Source: Glaciozyma antarctica PI12 (lineage: Eukaryota; Basidiomycota; Microbotryomycetes; Kriegeriales; Camptobasidiaceae). Taken from it: 64,000 nt of DNA. Under the pieces are notes generated by a model, which saw only the letters and a program-made list of their open reading frames with translations, searched no databases and had not been told where the DNA came from. The number at the start of each line of letters is the position of its first letter. The stretch's first letter is position 1. This document shows, one piece after another, positions 56,208-64,000 of the stretch. The stretch covers positions 701,896 to 765,895 of the forward strand of contig KZ627155.1 in the NCBI GenBank assembly GCA_002917775.1. The letters run 5' to 3'. The translations under genes were made by a program, and so were the position numbers.

Positions 56208-57010
56208 GTCCCGAGGAGCCGCGCGATGGAGAGGCGGAAGGCTGGAGGAGCTGGAGGGGTGAGGGCGGCTGGCGGAGGAGAGGTATTAGGTGACTGCAGA
56301 TGCGATCCTGGCGATGGCCCAGCCGCTTGAGGGCGAGCGCGGCGAGGAGTGGTGGAGAGGTTCAAAAGGGAAAGACGCTTTCGCCGAATCAATTTCGGCG
56401 GTACACCCGAGATGGAACACGTTCGCCGAGGTCGTCAGCGAGTCAGCGGTCGGGCAGGACCAGGGGAATTGCTGCTGAAAGAAGTGACTAGTCAACCTTG
56501 AACACGGGCGAGGAAGAAAGACCGAAACGGCACGTCCGCAGCGTGGCGACACGCGGGGCGGTCCTGACTCCTGAGGGTTGCGGGTGGGCTTCGCAGCGGA
56601 TTCAGGCGAAAGCAACCGTGAAGAAACGCTCTCTGTCTACTCTTTGGTTGAAGAGAAAGACGTTCCGAAAGGCGCGACCAAGCTGGCGAGAGATCGTGCC
56701 CTCGGACCTCCTTCGCAAGGCGCCAGGAAATCGCGAAGGAGAGTTGTGTATCGCAGGAGCCTCATGAATCTCGGCAGTGGAAGCGTATTGGGAAAGAAAT
56801 GGGCCTTGCGACCTTGACGAGCGCAGGAAGAAGAAAAGCAAACGACCTCGCTAGCGAGATGGGCGCCTCGCGCACAACTGCGCTAGTTTAGAGTTGAATC
56901 TGACGACGATTTGCGTCTCATATCATTATTCCCTCGTTCCCTCGTTTCCTTCCTTTCCCAAAAAGCCCAATACAACGCCACACACACACGTCTACTCCAA
57001 GTAGCGAAAG
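56208..57010. other. Intergenic, ATG26 promoter and MFS gene 3' region
   Basis: About 800 bases. The ATG26 frame stays open upstream of the ATG to about 56392 without another ATG. Short frames on the plus strand here have no family signature. A TATCATTATT AT-rich patch near 56920-56930 and an ACACACACAC run near 56980 lie close to the MFS 3' end. Confidence 0.4.
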
Positions 57011-59685
57011 CTAGGGTGCCTGTGTCCCAGCGGGATCGTGCAGCTGGATCGTGAGGCCCACAAGACGGTGATCGCGCTTGCCCTGCTCTCGCTGCCTGTT
57101 CTCCCAGCGGATGTAGGCGATGAGAGAGAAGGCCATGATGAAGGCGAGAGTGGTGGAACCGATGTTGAGAGCGTTTCCGGGGGCTGGAAAGAGAGGGCGC
57201 GCGCGTTAGTTTGTGGCGAATTGAGAGCGAGCGGGCTTGAAACGCACTGTAACGAGGAGCAAATCTGAGAACGTCTTCTTCAGCGACGGAGAACGACGAA
57301 AAAGATGAGAAGGGCGACTCACGCGGGGAGGTACGCCCAAGTTGCGGCGATGGATCCCATCGTTCCCCAGGCGGGGACGATGGCACTTGCGATGGCCCTG
57401 GCGGTCTCGGGACTCGAGTTGGCGGTAGCCCAGGCGAGGAAAAGGGGTCCGCAAGGAACTGGAAGGATTGAGCGAGAGTTGTCAGCGAACGACTCAAAAT
57501 TGCGAAGAACGACAGAGGACTCACCGGCACCCGAGTAAGTGATGAAAGTGGCAAAGTAGAGGACCTTGTTGTTGGTCGTGCTGACAAAGATGATATAGCC
57601 CTACGAGAGGGCGAGGAAGCCATCAGTAGGTTCGAGCGAGCGGCAGAGGAGAATCTCACGATGGTGCTGAAAACGACACTTCCTGCGACGAAGATGCCAT
57701 GCTTGCGGGTTCGGTACGCCGCGTAAGAAACGCTCAGAGTCCAGGCCGTTGCGACCACCTAGTAGCGAGAAAGGGTTCAGTACCGCGCTAGAGCTGAGAG
57801 GGAGGCCGGCGCACGTAGGGAGGGACACTGCGAAGCTGCACCTCGACGGTGGAAAAGGTACCCAACGTCCTAATCACGGTGGGCAAGAAGATCGACGTGC
57901 CCGTTGGTGCGCAGGATCAGCATGGTGCCAGCGGAGAAGCGAGGAGGAGGTACCTTGGACCTGAGACGAGGCGTCAGCATACCGTCGGCAAAAAAAGACG
58001 AGACTGGACTTGCAGGAATGTTGATGCACGCGTAGCCAGTCGCGCAGAGCCAGGTCTGTACGAGAGGTGTCAGCAGGCTTGAACGCGAGAGCAAGAGGGA
58101 GGGTGAGAGCGAGAGCGAGGGGCGACTCACGAAAGCGTTGGCAAAGCCTCGCTTGACATCCTTGCCGGTGGTAACGTTGGTAGCACTCTTGCCTCCAATC
58201 TGCTCAGCAGCGAGACGCTGAATCGCAACGGCGCGCTCCTCCTCGTTGAGGAATTTTGCGGTCTCGGGCGAGGTGGCGACGAGGAACCAGACGATGACTG
58301 CGAAGCCGGAGGTGATGATTCCCTCTACATGAACACCTGCGTGAGCTGCCTACGGGGAAGACAGAATGAGAGGAGGACGAACCGACGAGGAAGATCTTGC
58401 GCCAGCCGAGGACACCGCCGATGCTGGTACCGGTGATGAGGGCTCCAGCGAGGAGTCCACCGACTATAAAAAATTACACGTTAGCTTCTGTCAAGTAGTT
58501 CAGGAGGAAAGGTGGGACGCACAGGCTCCAGAGAGCGAGGGACCGAGGGCGAGGAAAATACCGATGCGAAGGACGAGTTCGTGTCGGCGGTAGAAGCGAC
58601 TGAGGATGAAGGCGATTCCGGGAATGACTCCGCCTTCGAACGCGCCCAAAAGGATGCGAATGACCAAGAACTGAACGAAATCTGACGGGCGAGGATGAGC
58701 ATACATAGTCTCCTTCGCAAGGTCGGGTTGACTTACTCTGCATGAAGGCCGACGCGATCTGATGGCAGGAGCGTTCAGTACGATGCAGTAGCTGCAGCTC
58801 GGACGATGATGACTCACGGTCACGACACCCTGCGTCCAGTCTCGTCAGCATGGCATTTGATGCGGAAGCGGAACATGAACTCACGAAACCCATCGTAAGA
58901 ACTGCGAGCCACTTGGCTCCGAACTTCTTGAGGATCAAGTTGGATCCCGGCTCGACGATGATGTAGACGATGTAGAAGATCATTAGTCTGTGGTGCGAAC
59001 GTCAGCAGCGTGCAGACAGCGAGCCGTCCGAAAGTCCGAGAAAGGCCCTCAAAGTCGAGTGGGTGCCTCCTCCTCCCGCGCAATCCCTTCGTAGAAGTTG
59101 TTCTTACGCGATGTTGTACTCGTACTTGGCTGAGGGAACGAGTCAGCTGTGAACGCAAGACGAGAGGAGAGCATGGCGGTGGAATGGAGGGAGTGGGTTG
59201 GATGAGAGGCTGAACGAACCTGCTGAGAGTCCCAGATCCCTGGAAAGACCTGCGACGTTGGCATTACCAATGGCGGACCGGTCAATGAAGTTGAGTAGGA
59301 AGATCTGCGGGAGGGAGGGTGGGGGAGGTCAGAACGGCGGTCTCGCGCGCGCGAGTGGAAAAAAAGAACGCACCATGGTCATCAAGGGCATGATCCAGAT
59401 GCTGAGGAGTTGGAGCAGTTAGCAGGCTGTAAGACGGGCACTGGGAGCGCGGGCTCGACGCCGACCTCGCTCCCCTCCTCGGAAGCTCGCTGAAAGACTC
59501 ACTCGAGCTTGCGCACAAGGCGCGCCTCCACCTTGGGATCAATTCCCGACTCGAGCGTAGCAATAAAGTCAAAGTGCGCGGCCACCTCTTTGGAGTCTCT
59601 GCACAGGAGAAGGCAGGCGGTGATTAGGATCACCTGAAGTCCGAGAGCAGGGAGGAGAGCGAACGCACGCGTAGCTGGGGTCCAT
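57011..59685 (-). CDS. MFS transporter, allantoate permease (Dal5)/anion:cation symporter type
   Basis: This family imports organic anions such as allantoate, pantothenate, biotin or nicotinate; the substrate here is unknown. The start is the ATG at 59685 (MDPSYA), and a GTGCGT intron leads to DSKEVAAHFDFIATLESGID. Family landmarks are RKLDIWIMPLMTMIFLLNFI, DRSAIGNANVAGL, IVYIIVEPGSNLILKKFGAKW (loop), FLVIRILLGAFEGGVIPGI and FYRRHELVLRIGIF. The C-terminal half has FLPTVIRTLGTFSTVEVQLR, SVPPYVVATAWTL and IASAIVPAWGTMGSIAATWA, ending GTQAP at the TAG at 57011. About 12 membrane segments and ~500 aa are normal. In the middle, a 7-nt exon (57960-57954) lies between a GC-AG intron and an intron that seems to end in GG (see findings). 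The usual introns are 50-75 nt. Confidence 0.9.
57901..58013 (-). other. Micro-exon (7 nt) between two non-canonical introns
   Basis: On the minus strand, INIP is followed by GCAAGT and, 53 nt later, by CTCAG (58013-57961). Then comes GTCCAAG (57960-57954), then GTACCT with a CTGAT branch, ending CAACGG at 57901. Joining these gives P-V-Q-G-T-S-IFLPTV, which fits the family. No AG lies near the second 3' end, so it reads as GT-GG. Confidence 0.6.
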
Positions 59686-61028
59686 CTTGTAGCGAGGGTG
59701 TGTTGGGGTGGAGAGGTGGAGCTGTAGGGTGTATCGATGAAAGAGACGACTGTAAAGAGAGAGAGGAGAGATGGAAAGGCCTTGAGTAGAGGTATCTACC
59801 CGCGTTCCCCACTGCTCGGCCTTGGCCCCCACAACGAAACGGCGGGGAGTTTGACTGCGTAACGCACCGTCTGGCCTCTCGTATACGTTCAGGCGCTACG
59901 GGAGCAGTTCTGCCTGTTCTAAATTTGAATGACCGCGGGTACCGCGGACAAAGACCTTTTTCTGGATATCTCGAGAACGGTCCGTGGTCCGACCCACGCA
60001 AGACCTCTTCTCTCTACAACACCACTTGAGTCTTCACCCGCTTGAAGAGCGTCGAAAACGAGTACAACGCCAGGCTCGAGAGATTCTGAGAGCACACGGC
60101 GCGGATCGCCTTCTCGCGCGGGCGTGCGAAAAAGTTACGCCTGATCCCGCGCACCCTCCCCCAACCCTCCTCGTCCGTTGATATCGCCGCCTGATGCCTG
60201 GAAGATTCTTATCCGAATACCAATGTAAATCACTGCGAGTCACCGGCGCAAAAACGAGCTGACAGTGACTCCTGGTCCGTCTTTCGTGCTTCTCGCTGCC
60301 ATCTTGCGATACGAGCAGGAGCTGCTTTCCTCCTCCGCGTGTGGTTGCGGAGCGGGTTGAGATGCCATTATATACCTTCTAGTTGGGTCTGGCACATCTT
60401 CGGCACAACAGCGGCTACCGCGAGCAGGAGGAGGCGCAATGTCGACCTTCGCAATCCTGCACCTCTTTCGGCGGCGAGCGTCGTCAATTCATCCTCGAAA
60501 CACCCAAGCTTTGACTCCTGTCTTCTATAGTATATATTAACGGAATTGCAGGCGCACAGAGGGAGGCGTACACGGAAATGGCACGTAATTAAAATTTAAC
60601 GTGAGATTCGGGAGCGAGGCGACGGATCTCACTAGTTCTTGCAAGGTGGTTTTGGCACTTCAGGTCTCGAACTTGGAGACAAGAATTGTCTAGGTATGCA
60701 TACACAATTCAGGCTTGGTCAAGAACGGTTTCCGGGCAAGCGACGGCGGTAGGTTCCTTGTCCGGCGCTCTACGCCGGGAAGCAGCAGCGCGCACCGCAC
60801 CCGTTGTTTATAAGTCTTTTTAGCTCGAGCTCTTTTTCAAGAGAGGTTCCGCGAGAAAAGGAGGAGCGAGTCGGAGCGAAAGAGGGGAGCGAGGTCCGGA
60901 GATCCGAGCAAGGAATTTCACGAGTCAAACGAGGCTCGAAAGGTTCACAGATGCTTCAATCAGGGCTCAGCCTGAGGCGTGCGCGTCCTGTCACCAACTC
61001 TCTCCTCAAAGACTCTCTCTGCAAAGCG
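59686..61028. other. Longest gene-free region: divergent promoters of MFS transporter and RPT2
   Basis: About 1.34 kb between divergent starts. It includes AT-rich patches near 60525-60545 (CTATAGTATATATTAACGG) and 60585-60602 (AATTAAAATTTAAC), which stand out against the GC-rich background and could be TATA-type elements. I found no coding frame with a family signature, no tRNA boxes and no repeat. A nutrient-regulated transporter promoter is a plausible use of this length. Confidence 0.5.
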
Positions 61029-63111
<2,083 letters not shown>

Positions 63112-63732
63112 GGGACCGGTTTTTGAAGCAGCTTGCAATGTTCGTCCATCAAAATGGTTTCGCGAGCGATAGAGAGGCTGCCGTCCTGCTCGAGCGGGCG
63201 CACTGCTGCTGAGAATGGGTTCGTTGAGGGCGGAGGCCCGCTCTTCTTCCGGTTGGTTACGCGCGGTATTCTGTTCGGACGCGGGAGGTGCAGGCTACGC
63301 ACGGTACCTACTGCGAGCGGGCTTGGAGCAGACGGAAGGAGCAGTAACTTGAACGAGGCACAGCGGGCAGGAGGAAGCGAAGACGAGGAGCTGCTTTTCT
63401 TGCGACTGTATCGAGGAGGGCACTCTGTGGCCCGTTAAGAGGAGAGGAGAAGCAGAAGGAGGCGGTCGAGCGAGATCTCGAGCGGAGTAGAGGCGGACGC
63501 ACTGGAGTGACCCGCGTTCTTGACTCATCCTCCTCGGAAGCGGCTGCGTACTCAGCTGCTCGTGCTAACGTGAAGAGGGAGTACTTTGCCGTACCTGACG
63601 AGCCACAATCGAGGAGGTCGTCCTTGCGGAGGCTGGCGCGAGCGTCGTCGAAGCGGTGGTGGAGGAGACGAAGGAGGAGAGCGGGGGACCTGTCAAAGCG
63701 GAGGAGGACGTGGAGATGGTGATGGCTTAGCT
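63112..63732 (+). pseudogene. Possible downstream gene or coding remnant, frame broken
   Basis: No recognised family. One plus-strand reading gives EEKQKEAVERDLERSRGG and continues through SSSEAAAYSAARANVKREYF to AVPDEP. One base out of frame it continues as IEEVVLAEAGASVVEAVVEE, then an acidic end EEDVEMVMA with a TAG near 63730. This looks like the acidic C-terminus of a real protein with a frame error. The upstream part (MVSRAIERLPSCSSGRTAA from about 63154, with GGGPLFFRLVTRGILFGRG) could belong to it, but I found no convincing splice connections. The nearby N-rich contig end makes sequence errors likely. Confidence 0.3.
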
Positions 63733-64000
63733 TGAGGTGTGGTGGGAGGGGGTGTTGTGCTGGAACATGATGTGCTTTGGGGCAGGGAGCGCCTCGCCTC
63801 AGCGCCGTTCGCTGAGCTGGTTTGCGCCTCGTCCGTGCTTAATCGGCTGGAGGCCGGAGGATACTGGCTTGAGCTCGTTCTCGAAGCGAGCCGAGGAGAG
63901 AGAACGGGTAGCGTAGGGCCAGGATCAGCGAGACGAGTGAGCGAGGTTGCGAAATTCGTTTTNGNCCCNCNNCAAANCCGNTTNGGGAGCNGGCACGTNT
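63733..64000. other. Contig end with ambiguous bases
   Basis: No gene is visible. From about 63963 the sequence contains many N calls, so the terminal bases are of low quality. Confidence 0.8.

Overview
This window is nuclear DNA of a basidiomycete fungus, most likely a Pucciniomycotina red-yeast type (Microbotryomycetes such as Rhodotorula or Sporobolomyces). The evidence is high GC content, genes broken by many 50-65 nt introns (donors mostly GTGCGT, GTGAGT or GTACGT; branch points like CTGAC or CTAAC), short intergenic gaps and Ser/Pro-rich low-complexity tails. The last ~40 bases contain many N calls, so the window reaches a contig or read edge. I see no transposon, CRISPR array, rRNA or recognisable tRNA.

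Layout: 1-8.1 kb has a partial Ser/Pro-rich gene, a Pex24/Pex30-type DysF peroxin, a CCHC zinc-knuckle protein, a small unknown gene and the nuclear-envelope protein BRL1/BRR6. 8.4-16 kb has a secreted fasciclin (FAS1) protein, proteasome chaperone NAS2, an unknown NLS-bearing helical protein and, divergent from it, GPI3 (first step of GPI-anchor synthesis). 16-26 kb has a SYLF protein, a secreted Cys-rich DUF7729-like protein, a long gene that appears to join a helical module to a HECT_2 (E2-binding) module, and a Ser-rich unknown. 26.7-31.6 kb has BUD13, UBR7/mlo2 and glyoxalase II.

31.8-48.4 kb has a Het-C family protein, a twin-CX9C MIX17/CHCHD2 protein, a BCAS3-like WD40 protein, tri-snRNP protein SNU66/SART1 and the ER-fusion GTPase SEY1. 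48.4-63.1 kb has a MYND-finger protein, RPS27, a REX1B-like protein, sterol glucosyltransferase UGT51/ATG26, an allantoate-permease-type MFS transporter and proteasome ATPase RPT2.

The genes are mostly unrelated housekeeping functions. Two touch the proteasome (NAS2, RPT2), two the spliceosome (BUD13, SNU66) and two ubiquitin ligation (UBR7, HECT_2 protein). Points worth a second look are the apparent HECT_2 gene fusion, very small exons (3, 7, 8, 11, 12 and 15 nt), GC-AG introns and one intron ending in GG, and several one-base reading-frame breaks in conserved genes. The frame breaks look more like sequence errors than pseudogenes. I did not find a convincing novel system of linked genes.
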